NCBI RefSeq assembly: GCF_003628435.1
Contig: NZ_RBZN01000001.1
Location: forward strand, 31,912-95,911
Reading direction: 5' to 3'
Source: Ureibacillus endophyticus
GTDB taxonomy: Bacteria > Bacillota > Bacilli > Bacillales_A > Planococcaceae
Length of the DNA stretch: 64,000 nt
Position 1 is the first letter of the stretch, and the number at the start of each line of letters is the position of its first letter. Positions 53,759-62,662 of the stretch are shown here, one piece after another. The notes under the pieces are model-generated. The model was not told the DNA's origin. It was given only the letters and a program-made list of their open reading frames with translations, and searched no databases. A program made the translations under genes and the position numbers.

Positions 53759-54688
53759 ATGGAAAAGTTTGAACAAATATTTTCGTATATTAATGAAAAA
53801 GCGAAAGAATACGAGAAAAAAGAAAGTATCACATTTTTAGATGGTGTTTTACAAGCTCTTGAAGATATCCTAGATGAAAAAGATTCATGGTTAGGTAGTA
53901 CTGCATCAAAAGAAGAAATTCGTAAAGCCATACAAATTGCGATATTAAAAGGGATGAGAAAAACTTCTCAACCAAATCATCAAATGACACCAGATACACT
54001 TGGATTACTTGTTGGTTATTTTGTAGAGCAGTTTTTTGAAGAACATATTAAAAATAATCAAATTTCTATTTTAGACCCAGCCGTTGGAACAGGAAATTTA
54101 TTATTAACTGTAATGAATTTACTTGATGGAAAAAGCTCTGCTACAGGTATTGAAGTAGATGAATTGTTAATACGATTAGCAGCAGATACAGCGGAAATAA
54201 TTGAACAACCAGTCATGTTCTATCATCAAGATGCTTTACAAAAAATGCTTGTTGATCCAGTTGATGCTGTTGTATGTGATTTGCCTGTTGGTTATTATCC
54301 AAATGAAGATGTTGCCCTTGATTATGAATTATGTGCACATGAAGGGTTAAGTTATGCTCATCACTTATTAATTGAGCAATCCGTAAATCATTCAAAAGAT
54401 GGCGGATATTTATTTTTCTTAATTCCTGCTAATCTTTTTGAATCAGAACAAGCTAAAGATCTACATAAATATTTAAAGAAACACACATGGATTCAAGCAG
54501 TTATTCAACTTCCTGAAAACTTGTTTGCTTCAAAAGCCCATGAGAAGAGCATTTTAATTTTACAAAAGAAAAGTGATGAGCAAAGAGCTCCACGTGAGGT
54601 ACTGCTGGCAAAAGTACCAAACATGTCAAACAAGCAAGCACTTGCTATGTTCTTTGAGAAAGTTCAAATTTGGAAACAAAATAAATAA
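53759..54688 (+). CDS. ytxK: Class I SAM-dependent methyltransferase YtxK
   Basis: This 309-residue protein related to N6-adenine DNA methylases has ISILDPAVGTGNLLLTVMN (SAM motif) and AVVCDLPVGYYP in place of the canonical NPPY/DPPY motif IV, then LLIEQSVNHSKDGGYLFFLI. The altered catalytic motif (DLPVG) fits the YtxK subfamily and leaves its substrate uncertain. The ATG at 53759 lies 6 nt after GGAG; an ATG directly before it is too close. In B. subtilis ackA follows ytxK; here the opposing acyltransferase does. Confidence 0.88.
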   Translation: MEKFEQIFSYINEKAKEYEKKESITFLDGVLQALEDILDEKDSWLGSTASKEEIRKAIQIAILKGMRKTSQPNHQMTPDTLGLLVGYFVEQFFEEHIKNNQISILDPAVGTGNLLLTVMNLLDGKSSATGIEVDELLIRLAADTAEIIEQPVMFYHQDALQKMLVDPVDAVVCDLPVGYYPNEDVALDYELCAHEGLSYAHHLLIEQSVNHSKDGGYLFFLIPANLFESEQAKDLHKYLKKHTWIQAVIQLPENLFASKAHEKSILILQKKSDEQRAPREVLLAKVPNMSNKQALAMFFEKVQIWKQNK

Positions 54689-54704
54689 ACAAACTTTAAA
54701 AACA

Positions 54705-54742
54705 AAAAATCAACATTTCGTATGTGAAATGTTGATTTTTTA
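54705..54742. terminator. Terminator after ytxK, possibly bidirectional
   Basis: AAAATCAACATTTC and GAAATGTTGATTTT form a perfect 14-bp stem with a 6-nt loop. T and A runs flank it, so it could also serve the opposing acyltransferase gene. Confidence 0.92.
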
Positions 54743-54774
54743 TATGCAGAATCATACTCAACCTTTAAAGAAAA

Positions 54775-55764
54775 TCATTTATGTCCTAGGATATTTTTCT
54801 TTGTTGGGAGGGTACATATCTGGTTAACAACAGTGTAAACAGGTTTTCTCGATAGAATAAATAAAATACTAGCAGCAAAAACAAAGATAAGCCAGTATTG
54901 TTTTGATTCTAGAATATACTCTTTAATTGGTGAATCGTAAAAAATTCGTATTACAACCATATGTAATAAGTAAATTGATATTGTTACTGAACCGATGGAT
55001 GTATAAAATCTTCGTTTATTTGATACGAGAGTTAAAAACATATATGTCGCAGTAAACATAACGATATATGCAACGAATCGACCTAGCCAAGCCCATTGCA
55101 TAGGAACGGTCGATATTTCATCATATGGACGTTTCCCTAATAACCATACATGTTGTTCGATTGGAACAAAGTAATAGATAGTAATAAAACCAATCATCGC
55201 TAGTAGGACTCCGTTAAGTACATGCGTGCGTGATTTTAGTTTTAATAAATGTTCGGTCTTTAAATAATAACCTACTAGGAAAAATGGAAAGAAGAAAAAT
55301 GTCCGTGAAAGACTTAATACCTCATTAATCGAATCGTCATAACCAATAAGAATTGAAATAACTAAAGCTAATGGTAATCCATACTTAATTTTTCCAAAAA
55401 AGTATAATAATATGTTCCATAATATTAAACTTAGTAAAAACCATAAAGCCCATCTCGGAATAAACAAACTAAGTTCAATTGAGTCATCAAAAATATAATA
55501 ATAGTAAACACTATAGAAAATTTGTAAAAGTATATAGGGAAATAATAATTTTTTTATAACCTTTGTTAAATAGCCAGATTCGTATATTTTTTTTGCAAAA
55601 AATCCGGAAATTAAAATAAATGCTGGCATATGAAAAGTATAAATAAACATATATATGCTGCCCAATAAATGACTATCATCAATATACTTTGAAAGAATAT
55701 GCCCAACGATGACTAGGTAAATTAATATTGCCCTAGCATTATCAAAATATGGAATTCTATTCAT
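54775..55764 (-). CDS. Acyltransferase 3 family membrane protein
   Basis: This 329-residue protein has about ten membrane helices and an acyltransferase-3 N-terminus: YFDNARAILIYLVIVGHILS with the conserved Asp/Arg and His, and FIYTFHMPAFILISGFFAKK with the second motif. Such proteins O-acetylate or otherwise acylate wall or exported glycans, or peptides. The substrate is unknown. The ribosome site is weak (AAAAGAGAC). It stands alone between the conserved genes ytxK and a universal stress gene, where B. subtilis has ackA, and looks like an accessory insertion. Confidence 0.82.
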   Translation of the reverse strand: MNRIPYFDNARAILIYLVIVGHILSKYIDDSHLLGSIYMFIYTFHMPAFILISGFFAKKIYESGYLTKVIKKLLFPYILLQIFYSVYYYYIFDDSIELSLFIPRWALWFLLSLILWNILLYFFGKIKYGLPLALVISILIGYDDSINEVLSLSRTFFFFPFFLVGYYLKTEHLLKLKSRTHVLNGVLLAMIGFITIYYFVPIEQHVWLLGKRPYDEISTVPMQWAWLGRFVAYIVMFTATYMFLTLVSNKRRFYTSIGSVTISIYLLHMVVIRIFYDSPIKEYILESKQYWLIFVFAASILFILSRKPVYTVVNQICTLPTKKNILGHK

Positions 55765-55865
55765 TTTTGTATCGTCTCTTTTCTAACGCACATTATAACT
55801 AAAACATATTTTAGTAAGAATCTCTATACAAAATATTTATCATGATATCATATATTTTACAGAAA

Positions 55866-55898
55866 ATAAAAAAACCAAAGAGGATTCTTTGGCTTTTT
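55866..55898 (-). terminator. Intrinsic terminator of the universal stress gene
   Basis: CCAAAGA-ggat-TCTTTGG forms a 7-bp stem. On the minus strand it is followed by eight or more T residues; on plus it also has TTTTT. Confidence 0.85.
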
Positions 55899-55918
55899 GC
55901 ATTACATTCATTGTTAAA

Positions 55919-56368
55919 TTATGGAGTATCAGGAGTTCTAACAACAAGAACGTCACATTTTGAAGAACGTACAATTGCTTCAGAAACAGAACCGATTAGG
56001 AAACGTTCAACAGCATTTAAACCAGTAGCACCGCAGACAATTAGATCTGCATCTACAAGTTTTGAAAGTTCTTTTGTAATGATCGTTTTTGGTGAACCGT
56101 ATTCGATGATTACGTTTACATCTTTTACGCCAGCTTCTTCTGCTTGTTTTTTATAGCCTGCTAATAATTCTTCAGAGAAACTTTGTGCACGTTCTGCGAT
56201 AGAACGATCGTAAGCTTCAATAGCGGCGAATGATCTAGTATCGATTACATTTACTAAGTTTAATTTTGCATCTTGATTTCTTTTTGCTACTTCAATAGAT
56301 TTTTTGAAAGCGTATTCAGCTTCTTTCGAACCATCTACTGCAACTACGATACTTTTATAATGAGTCAT
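55919..56368 (-). CDS. Universal stress protein, UspA family
   Basis: This 149-residue alpha/beta protein has the start KSIVVAVDGSKEAEYAFKK and the ATP-binding pattern GATGLNAVERFLIGSVSEAI near the C-terminus (the G-2x-G-9x-G-S type), so it is likely nucleotide-binding. Its role in stress or energy limitation is inferred from the family. AAAGGGGGAA precedes the ATG. It is divergent from ald by 267 bp. Confidence 0.92.
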   Translation of the reverse strand: MTHYKSIVVAVDGSKEAEYAFKKSIEVAKRNQDAKLNLVNVIDTRSFAAIEAYDRSIAERAQSFSEELLAGYKKQAEEAGVKDVNVIIEYGSPKTIITKELSKLVDADLIVCGATGLNAVERFLIGSVSEAIVRSSKCDVLVVRTPDTP

Positions 56369-56575
56369 CTAAAATTCCCCCTTTAAAATATACCTTCATT
56401 ATAGCAAATACCAAAATAAAGAAAATATATAATTTACAAAATTATGTAATGTTCACAAAAATTCCTTACAAAAGTGATGAAAAAGTGAATTATTTAAATT
56501 TCGATAAAACCTTCCAATTAAAAAAATTTATTTTTAGTTTTGTGAAAAATAATAGATTCCAATTTTCTCATTAAT

Positions 56576-56584
56576 TGATATAAT
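56576..56584 (+). promoter_or_regulatory. Extended -10 promoter candidate for ald
   Basis: TGATATAAT (56576-56584) is a consensus -10 with the extended TG. The -35 at 17 bp is poor. It lies about 50 bp before the start codon. Confidence 0.5.
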
Positions 56585-56635
56585 GGTATAAAATTTGGTA
56601 ATAAAACTACAAACAGCAAAGGAAAGTGATCAACG

Positions 56636-57751
56636 TTGAAAATTGGAGTACCAAAGGAAATTAAAAACAATGAATACCGTGTAGCAATGACACCAGCGGG
56701 AGTTGTAACTTTAACAAGTGCTGGCCATGAAGTTTTTATTGAAACTGGTGCAGGATTAGGTTCTTCTTTTACGGATGAGGACTATTTGAATGCTGGAGCA
56801 AAAATAGTTGAAACAGCAAGTGAAGCATGGAATCAAGAAATGGTTATGAAAGTAAAAGAGCCAATTCAAAGTGAATATAAATATTTTAAAGAAGGTTTAA
56901 TTTTATTCACATACTTGCATTTAGCTCCAGAAGTTGAGTTGACACAAGCATTACTTGATAATAAAGTTGTAGGAATTGCCTATGAAACGGTTCAATTACC
57001 TAATCGTTCATTACCACTTTTAACACCAATGAGTGAAGTAGCAGGAAAAATGTCCGTGCAAATTGGTGCACAATATTTGGAAAAAATGAATGGCGGTATG
57101 GGTATCCTTTTAGGAGGAGTATCAGGTGTTCAACGTGGAAAAGTAACGGTTATTGGTGGAGGTATGGCAGGAACAAATGCGGCTCGTGTTGCTATCGGCA
57201 TGGGCGCGGATGTAACAATTTTAGATGTAAGTCCTGAACGTCTTCGTCAAATCGATGACATTTTTGGTCATTCCGTTCAAACATTAATGTCGAACCCTTA
57301 TAATATTGCGGAATCTGTAAAAGATTCTGATTTAGTAGTCGGATCTGTATTAATTCCTGGTGCAAAGGCGCCAAAACTTGTAACTGAAGAAATGGTAAAA
57401 TCAATGAGACCTGGTTCTGTTATCGTTGACATTGCGATTGACCAAGGTGGTAGCTTTGAAACAACAGACCGAGTTACAACTCATGATGACCCAATTTACA
57501 TTAAACATGGTGTTGTTCATTACGCTGTTGCAAATATGCCAGGTGCGGTTCCACGTACTTCTACAATTGCATTAACGAATAATACAGTTCCATATGCATT
57601 ACAAATTGCAAATAAAGGATATAAACAAGCTTGTATCGAAAATGAAGCATTGAAAAAAGGTATCAATACTTTAGAAGGGCATGTTGTTTATAAGGCAGTG
57701 GCAGAAGATCAAGGCCGTGAATATGTTCCAGTAGATACGTTATTACAATAA
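56636..57751 (+). CDS. ald: Alanine dehydrogenase
   Basis: This 371-residue NAD-dependent enzyme converts L-alanine to pyruvate and ammonia. It has [20 protein letters not shown], catalytic Lys74 (MKVKEP) and His95 (YLHLAPEVE), the NAD fold [19 protein letters not shown] and [14 protein letters not shown]. In Bacillus it supports growth on alanine and sporulation. The start is TTG (56636) after AAAGGAAAGTGAT. A bidirectional terminator separates it from the opposing dipeptidase. Confidence 0.96.
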   Translation: MKIGVPKEIKNNEYRVAMTPAGVVTLTSAGHEVFIETGAGLGSSFTDEDYLNAGAKIVETASEAWNQEMVMKVKEPIQSEYKYFKEGLILFTYLHLAPEVELTQALLDNKVVGIAYETVQLPNRSLPLLTPMSEVAGKMSVQIGAQYLEKMNGGMGILLGGVSGVQRGKVTVIGGGMAGTNAARVAIGMGADVTILDVSPERLRQIDDIFGHSVQTLMSNPYNIAESVKDSDLVVGSVLIPGAKAPKLVTEEMVKSMRPGSVIVDIAIDQGGSFETTDRVTTHDDPIYIKHGVVHYAVANMPGAVPRTSTIALTNNTVPYALQIANKGYKQACIENEALKKGINTLEGHVVYKAVAEDQGREYVPVDTLLQ

Positions 57752-57754
57752 AGA

Positions 57755-57790
57755 AAAAGCTGCTTTGGATTGTTTCCAATAGCAGCTTTT
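57755..57790. terminator. Bidirectional terminator between ald and the proline dipeptidase
   Basis: AAAAGCTGCT and AGCAGCTTTT form a 10-bp stem with an inner GGA/TCC pair. A and T tracts lie on both sides. Confidence 0.88.
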
Positions 57791-57793
57791 ATA

Positions 57794-58882
57794 TTATAGA
57801 ATCATTAATTCTTTAGGGAATTTAGTTAGTACTTCTACACCGTTTTCCGTTACAACGACATCATCCTCAATACGAACCCCTGTCACACCCTCTTTATAAA
57901 TACCAGGTTCAATTGTAAAGACCATACCAGGTAATAACTCCATCTCATTTGAACCGTTAATCGAAGGGAATTCATGAACTGAAATTCCTAAACCATGTCC
58001 AAGTCTATGTGTAAAATATTCGCCATAACCAGCATTTCCAATTGTGTCTCTTGCAATTTTATCTAAGTCCATTGCACGAACACCGGATTTAACAGTGTTA
58101 ATCGCATTTTCATTTGCCGCAAGAACGGTTTGATAAATTAATTTTTGCTCATCAGTAGGTTCTCCATAAGCAACAGTTCGAGTAATGTCTGAACAATATC
58201 CTTCATAAATAACACCTAAATCAAATAAAATCATATCGCCCTTTTGGATTTTGCGATTACCAGGTGTACCATGTGGTGAAGCTGTTTTTGGACCGGAAAG
58301 CACCATTGTTTCAAAGGACATATTGTAACCTTTTTCTTTAACGGCATTTTCGATTGCAGTTAAGATTTCCATTTCCGTTTTGCCCTCAGCAATTTCTTTA
58401 CATCCAACTTCTACAGCATAATCTGCTAGTTTTGCAGCTTCTCTCATTTTTTCTAATTCAACTTCATCTTTAATTACACGCATCTTGTTTATTTGATCAT
58501 CGAGACGGACAAAATTTGCTTGAGGATAAAATTGTTGTAGTGCTTCAAGTCGCTCAACAGTTAAATGAGCTTTTTCAATTGCAAAGTTTGATAAAGCTAC
58601 ACCTCGCGCATTAATTGCATTCGATAAAATTTGCCATGGATTATCAGTATCTAAATGTCCAATTGTTTCAAAATTCCAACCTGAAGCTTTCGCATCGGGA
58701 ACTTCCATCTTTGGACAAATTAATAATGGATCTTGGTCTTTAAAAACGACAACACCAAGTAATCGTTCATGCGGATTACTTTTAAAATTTGAAAAATAGA
58801 ACACATTATCTGGAGTTGTGATAAAAGCTAAATCAATTTCATTCGCTTTTAAATAGCTTTGTAATTTATTAATTGCTGTCAT
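57794..58882 (-). CDS. Xaa-Pro dipeptidase/aminopeptidase, M24B
   Basis: This 362-residue pita-bread metallopeptidase has a creatinase N-terminal domain (1-120) and a catalytic M24 domain. The five metal ligands are Asp in LFDLGVIYEGYCSDITRTV (two), His in HRLGHGLGISVHEFPS, Glu in FTIEPGIY and Glu in VRIEDDVVV. It cleaves bonds before proline. It could correspond to B. subtilis YkvY or YqhT; paralogue not resolved. The ATG at 58882 follows AGGAGGAC; the frame extends 18 codons further without a site. Confidence 0.9.
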   Translation of the reverse strand: MTAINKLQSYLKANEIDLAFITTPDNVFYFSNFKSNPHERLLGVVVFKDQDPLLICPKMEVPDAKASGWNFETIGHLDTDNPWQILSNAINARGVALSNFAIEKAHLTVERLEALQQFYPQANFVRLDDQINKMRVIKDEVELEKMREAAKLADYAVEVGCKEIAEGKTEMEILTAIENAVKEKGYNMSFETMVLSGPKTASPHGTPGNRKIQKGDMILFDLGVIYEGYCSDITRTVAYGEPTDEQKLIYQTVLAANENAINTVKSGVRAMDLDKIARDTIGNAGYGEYFTHRLGHGLGISVHEFPSINGSNEMELLPGMVFTIEPGIYKEGVTGVRIEDDVVVTENGVEVLTKFPKELMIL

Positions 58883-59005
58883 AAGAGAGTCCTCCTGAAA
58901 ATTAAAAATGGATTTGTACTTGTAATAGTATAGCAAAAAGAAGGAAAAACACCCTTAAAAAGAGAATTAAGAAATTATTACGTGTGTTTATAGGAGGATT
59001 AATAA

Positions 59006-59683
59006 ATGGAAATATCATATCACGGACATTCAGTAGTAAAAATAGTAACAAACGGAAAAACAATTTTGATTGATCCTTTTATTACTGGTAACCCTGCAAC
59101 AGACTTAAAGGCAGAAGAAGAAAAGCCAGATGTTATTTTATTAACTCACGGGCATAATGACCATGTTGGAGATACAATTGAATTAGCGAAAAAGCATAAT
59201 TCTTTTGTTGTTGCTCTTAATGAATTTGCAGTTTATTTACAAAAAGTTGGTGTGAATGCACATCCAATGGGAGTTGGTGGAGCATACGAATTTCCATTTG
59301 GTAAAGTAAAATATACACTTGCTTTCCACGGTTCTACTTATGAAACAGAAGATGAAGTGGTTAATGCAGGTAACCCAGGTGGTATTTTATTCACTGCTGA
59401 AGGTTTAACAATTTATCATGCTGGTGACACAGCATTATTCGGAGATATGAAGTTAATCGGTGATAGAAATAATATTGATGTCGCGTTCCTACCAATTGGA
59501 GATAACTTCACAATGGGACCAGAAGATGCAGCCTATGCAGTTTCATTATTAAAACCAAAAGTAGTTGTTCCAATACACTACAATACTTTCCCGATTATTA
59601 AGCAAGATCCTACAGTATTCGCTGAATTAGTTAAGGATAGCGAAGTACAAATTTTACAAGCTGGTGAGAAAGTTCGTCTGTAA
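59006..59683 (+). CDS. ytkL: UPF0173 metal-dependent hydrolase YtkL
   Basis: This 225-residue MBL-fold protein has the start [26 protein letters not shown] (metal-binding HxHxDH), [13 protein letters not shown] (Asp ligand) and [10 protein letters not shown] (His ligand), all typical of the UPF0173/YtkL family. The substrate is unknown. ATAGGAGGA precedes the ATG. Repeat copy D starts about 15 bp after the stop. Confidence 0.92.
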   Translation: MEISYHGHSVVKIVTNGKTILIDPFITGNPATDLKAEEEKPDVILLTHGHNDHVGDTIELAKKHNSFVVALNEFAVYLQKVGVNAHPMGVGGAYEFPFGKVKYTLAFHGSTYETEDEVVNAGNPGGILFTAEGLTIYHAGDTALFGDMKLIGDRNNIDVAFLPIGDNFTMGPEDAAYAVSLLKPKVVVPIHYNTFPIIKQDPTVFAELVKDSEVQILQAGEKVRL

Positions 59684-59696
59684 TACATTAGCAAGA

Positions 59697-59853
59697 GAAT
59701 GAGGTGTCCAAAAAGAAAACCCTTTTTGGACACCCTTTTCTTACTTGATAAATATCTCTCAAGAACTCCTTTGATGGTCGCATCAATATGCCACCATCTT
59801 TGTCACAAGGAACTACTCAAAATGACTTTTTAGACAGCATTCTTATTTTTTTC
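59697..59853 (+). repeat. Dispersed three-hairpin element, copy D (decayed)
   Basis: Hairpin I is intact (GGTGTCCAAAAAG with CTTTTTGGACACC, 59703-59734). The central hairpin GATGGT...ACCATC is intact. Hairpin III has lost pairing: the left arm reads CTACT against the right arm AGACAG, though its loop (caaaatgactttt) is kept. It lies directly 3' of ytkL. Confidence 0.85.
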
Positions 59854-59941
59854 TCTTATTGCAAATATGCTTATTATCTATACATAATTGAAATATGTTA
59901 CACTAATGGCAAGGAAAGATAGATGGGATTAGGTGATAGCC

Positions 59942-61249
59942 ATGTCAACAAAGCACGAGAAAATATTACAGTATATCGAATCATTACCTGTTGGCGATAA
60001 AATTTCAGTTCGACAAATTGCAAAAGAAATGCAAGTTAGTGAAGGTACTGCATATCGCGCAATTAAAGAAGCTGAAAATCGCAGACTTGTAAGTTCCATC
60101 GAACGAGTTGGTACGATTCGAATAGAGAAAAAGAAAAAGGAAAACATTGAACGCTTAACATTTGCTGAGATTGTTAACATTGTCGATGGACAAGTTCTTG
60201 GTGGAAAAGCCGGGTTACATAAAACATTAACGAAGTTTGTAATTGGTGCCATGCAATTAGATGATATGATGCGTTATACAGATGCAGGAAGCCTCTTAAT
60301 TGTAGGGAACCGTGTTAAAGCCCATCAGAATGCTTTAACAGCAGGTGCTGCAGTATTAATTACAGGTGGATTTGATACAACAGAGGAAAATAAACAGCTT
60401 GCTGATGAATTAGAACTACCAATTATCTCATCAAGCTATGATACATTTACTGTAGCTACGATGATTAATCGTGCCATTTATGACCAATTAATTAAAAAGG
60501 ATATTTTATTAATTGAAGATATATATATTCCAATTGAAGAGACTGCAACATTAAAAAATACAGATACAATTGCTGACTTCCAAAACTTAAATATCCGAAC
60601 TTCACACGGAGCATTCCCAGTTGTTACGAAAGCTAATAAATTAGTAGGGATGATTACAGTAAAGGACGTAATCGGTAAAGAGGAAAATGAGCCAATTGAT
60701 AAAGTAATGACGAAAAATCCGATTTCTGGAACGATGAAAACGAGCGTTGCATCTGCTGGGCACCGTATGATTTGGGAAGGGATTGACTTACTACCAATTG
60801 TTGATGATGATGGTATCTTAAAAGGGGTAATCAGTCGTCAAGATGTTTTAAAAGCCTTACAACATGCACAAAGACAGCCGCAACACGGTGAAACAATCGA
60901 TGACTTAGTAAAAAGTGAAATGAAAGTTATGGGTGAAGAAGATGTTGTCGTAGAATTTAAGGTAACTCCTCAGATGACGAACCATTATGGTGCCATTTCC
61001 TATGGAGCTTTTACGACATTACTAGCAGAGGTTGGGGCATTTGCGTTGAAAAGAAGAAAACGTGGAGATGCAGTAGCTGAAAACATGACAATCTACTTCA
61101 TTAAGCCAATTCAAATGGAAAGTGTCTTAACAGTTGTTCCACATATTTTAGATATGAGTCGTAAATTCGTAAAAATGGACTTTGATATTTTCAACGAATC
61201 GATTCTGGTTGGGAAAGCAATGATGACGTTCCAGCTATTAGAGAGATAA
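59942..61249 (+). CDS. ytoI: DRTGG-CBS-hotdog protein YtoI
   Basis: This 435-residue multi-domain protein has an N-terminal winged helix (about 1-65, SVRQIAKEMQVSEGTAYRAI), a DRTGG domain (about 70-180), two CBS domains (about 190-310, MITVKDVIGK and GVISRQDVLKAL) and a C-terminal hotdog/thioesterase-like domain (about 330-432). The arrangement matches YtoI of B. subtilis. A nucleotide-sensing transcription or acyl-CoA-linked role is inferred; no function is proven. The ATG at 59942 follows AGGTGAT; a GTG at 59933 overlaps it. Confidence 0.9.
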   Translation: MSTKHEKILQYIESLPVGDKISVRQIAKEMQVSEGTAYRAIKEAENRRLVSSIERVGTIRIEKKKKENIERLTFAEIVNIVDGQVLGGKAGLHKTLTKFVIGAMQLDDMMRYTDAGSLLIVGNRVKAHQNALTAGAAVLITGGFDTTEENKQLADELELPIISSSYDTFTVATMINRAIYDQLIKKDILLIEDIYIPIEETATLKNTDTIADFQNLNIRTSHGAFPVVTKANKLVGMITVKDVIGKEENEPIDKVMTKNPISGTMKTSVASAGHRMIWEGIDLLPIVDDDGILKGVISRQDVLKALQHAQRQPQHGETIDDLVKSEMKVMGEEDVVVEFKVTPQMTNHYGAISYGAFTTLLAEVGAFALKRRKRGDAVAENMTIYFIKPIQMESVLTVVPHILDMSRKFVKMDFDIFNESILVGKAMMTFQLLER

Positions 61250-61256
61250 TAACTAA

Positions 61257-61288
61257 AAGGCTAATCCAATATGTTTTGGACTAGCCTT
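61257..61288. terminator. Terminator between ytoI and ytpI
   Basis: AAGGCTAATCCAA and TTGGACTAGCCTT form a 13-bp stem with one mismatch. The T-tract is weak on plus, while A-rich sequence upstream serves the minus strand. Confidence 0.75.
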
Positions 61289-61295
61289 ATCATTA

Positions 61296-61601
61296 TTATT
61301 TATTCAATTCAAATTCTTCTTTAACAAATTGTCCTTCGTGTCGAGCTCGTTTATATTGAGCGTTTGCATACAATAATCCTACAAGTATAAAGACAGCGCC
61401 TATTAAAAATCCTACAAGTGTTGGATAGATAATGCATGTATTGATACCAAAGAAAACGATAAAGCAACCTAGTGCTACACCAGCTTGGGCTTTATACCAT
61501 TTTTTTCGAATTGGTAAAACAGAACGGAATTGTTTTGTTTTAAAATAAAAGTACGCAACAAAAGATAAGATAATCAATGCGACAAATATTATATTGAACA
61601 T
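61296..61601 (-). CDS. ytpI: YtpI-like small membrane protein
   Basis: This 101-residue protein has three predicted membrane helices (about 2-19, 40-58, 61-80) and a charged C-terminus (RARHEGQFVKEEFELNK). It matches YtpI in size and position between ytoI and nrnA. Function is unknown. TTGGGAGGTC precedes the ATG. Confidence 0.82.
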   Translation of the reverse strand: MFNIIFVALIILSFVAYFYFKTKQFRSVLPIRKKWYKAQAGVALGCFIVFFGINTCIIYPTLVGFLIGAVFILVGLLYANAQYKRARHEGQFVKEEFELNK

Positions 61602-61701
61602 TATTATGACCTCCCAAAAAGCACTGATAATATTGTAACGATTTTTATATAAAAATGCTAACAGATAGAATAAAAAATAGATTCCTTAGGGGGAAAACAA
61701 C

Positions 61702-62646
61702 TTGAAACGACAAATCATTGACACAATTGAAAAATATGACACAATCATTATTCATCGCCACGTACGTCCAGATCCTGATGCATATGGGTCACAGTTTGGA
61801 TTGAAAAAAATATTAGAAGCAAATTATCCAAACAAATCCATTTACGCAGTTGGGGACCATGACCACAATCTAACTTTTATTGCTACTCCAGATTCAGTAA
61901 GTGATGAAACATATTCAAATGCTTTAGTCGTCGTTACAGATACTGCTAATACGGATAGAATTGATGATTCTAGATACACAAATGGTTCATTTCTTATAAA
62001 AATTGATCATCACCCAAATGACGATCAATATGGTGATAAGTTATGGGTAGATACAGATGCAAGTTCTTGTAGTGAAATGATTTATGAATTATTTGAAGAG
62101 GGTAAAAGTTACAAAGGTTGGGTTTTACCAGATGAAGCTGCTCGTGCATTATTTGCAGGTATTGTAGGGGATACTGGAAGATTTTTATATCCAAGTACTA
62201 CAGAAAAAACATTTGAAATAGCGGGTCATTTAATTCGTTACAATTTTGACCGAAATGAAGTTTTTAATAGTATGTATGAGAAAGAGCCTAATCTTCTACA
62301 TTTACAAGGTTACATCTATGAGAACTTCCAAATGGATAAAGACGGGGCAGTGTACATAAAGCTAACGAAAGAAATCTTGAATAAATTTCAAGTAACACCA
62401 ACTGATACATCATTGCTAGTTGGTTCTTTAAGTAATATTAAAGGTGTTAAAGCATGGTTGATTTTTGTTGAGGATGAAAACCATATTCGTGTTAGACTAC
62501 GTTCGAAAGGTCCAATTATTAATCAACTAGCTAAAAAGTATAATGGGGGCGGACATCCACTTGCTTCAGGTGCAACGGTTTATTCTTGGGAAGAAGCAGA
62601 TCGTGCGATAGAAGATTTAATAGAACTTTGTCGAGAATATAAATAA
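61702..62646 (+). CDS. nrnA: Bifunctional oligoribonuclease / PAP phosphatase NrnA
   Basis: This 314-residue DHH/DHHA1 phosphoesterase has IIIHRHVRPDPDAYGSQFGL, VVTDTANTDRID, KIDHHPNDD (the DHH motif), GDTGRFLYPSTT and the C-terminal GGGHPLASGA. It degrades nanoRNAs and 3'-phosphoadenosine 5'-phosphate. The B. subtilis name is YtqI. The ribosome site is TTAGGGGG. dnaE begins 16 nt after its stop, without the ytrI/ytrH genes found between them in B. subtilis. Confidence 0.95.
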   Translation: MKRQIIDTIEKYDTIIIHRHVRPDPDAYGSQFGLKKILEANYPNKSIYAVGDHDHNLTFIATPDSVSDETYSNALVVVTDTANTDRIDDSRYTNGSFLIKIDHHPNDDQYGDKLWVDTDASSCSEMIYELFEEGKSYKGWVLPDEAARALFAGIVGDTGRFLYPSTTEKTFEIAGHLIRYNFDRNEVFNSMYEKEPNLLHLQGYIYENFQMDKDGAVYIKLTKEILNKFQVTPTDTSLLVGSLSNIKGVKAWLIFVEDENHIRVRLRSKGPIINQLAKKYNGGGHPLASGATVYSWEEADRAIEDLIELCREYK

Positions 62647-62662
62647 GATTGGGGATGAAGTT

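Noticed and set aside
55842-56156. 104-codon plus-strand open frame
   Set aside because: It is antisense to the universal stress gene and includes that gene's terminator.
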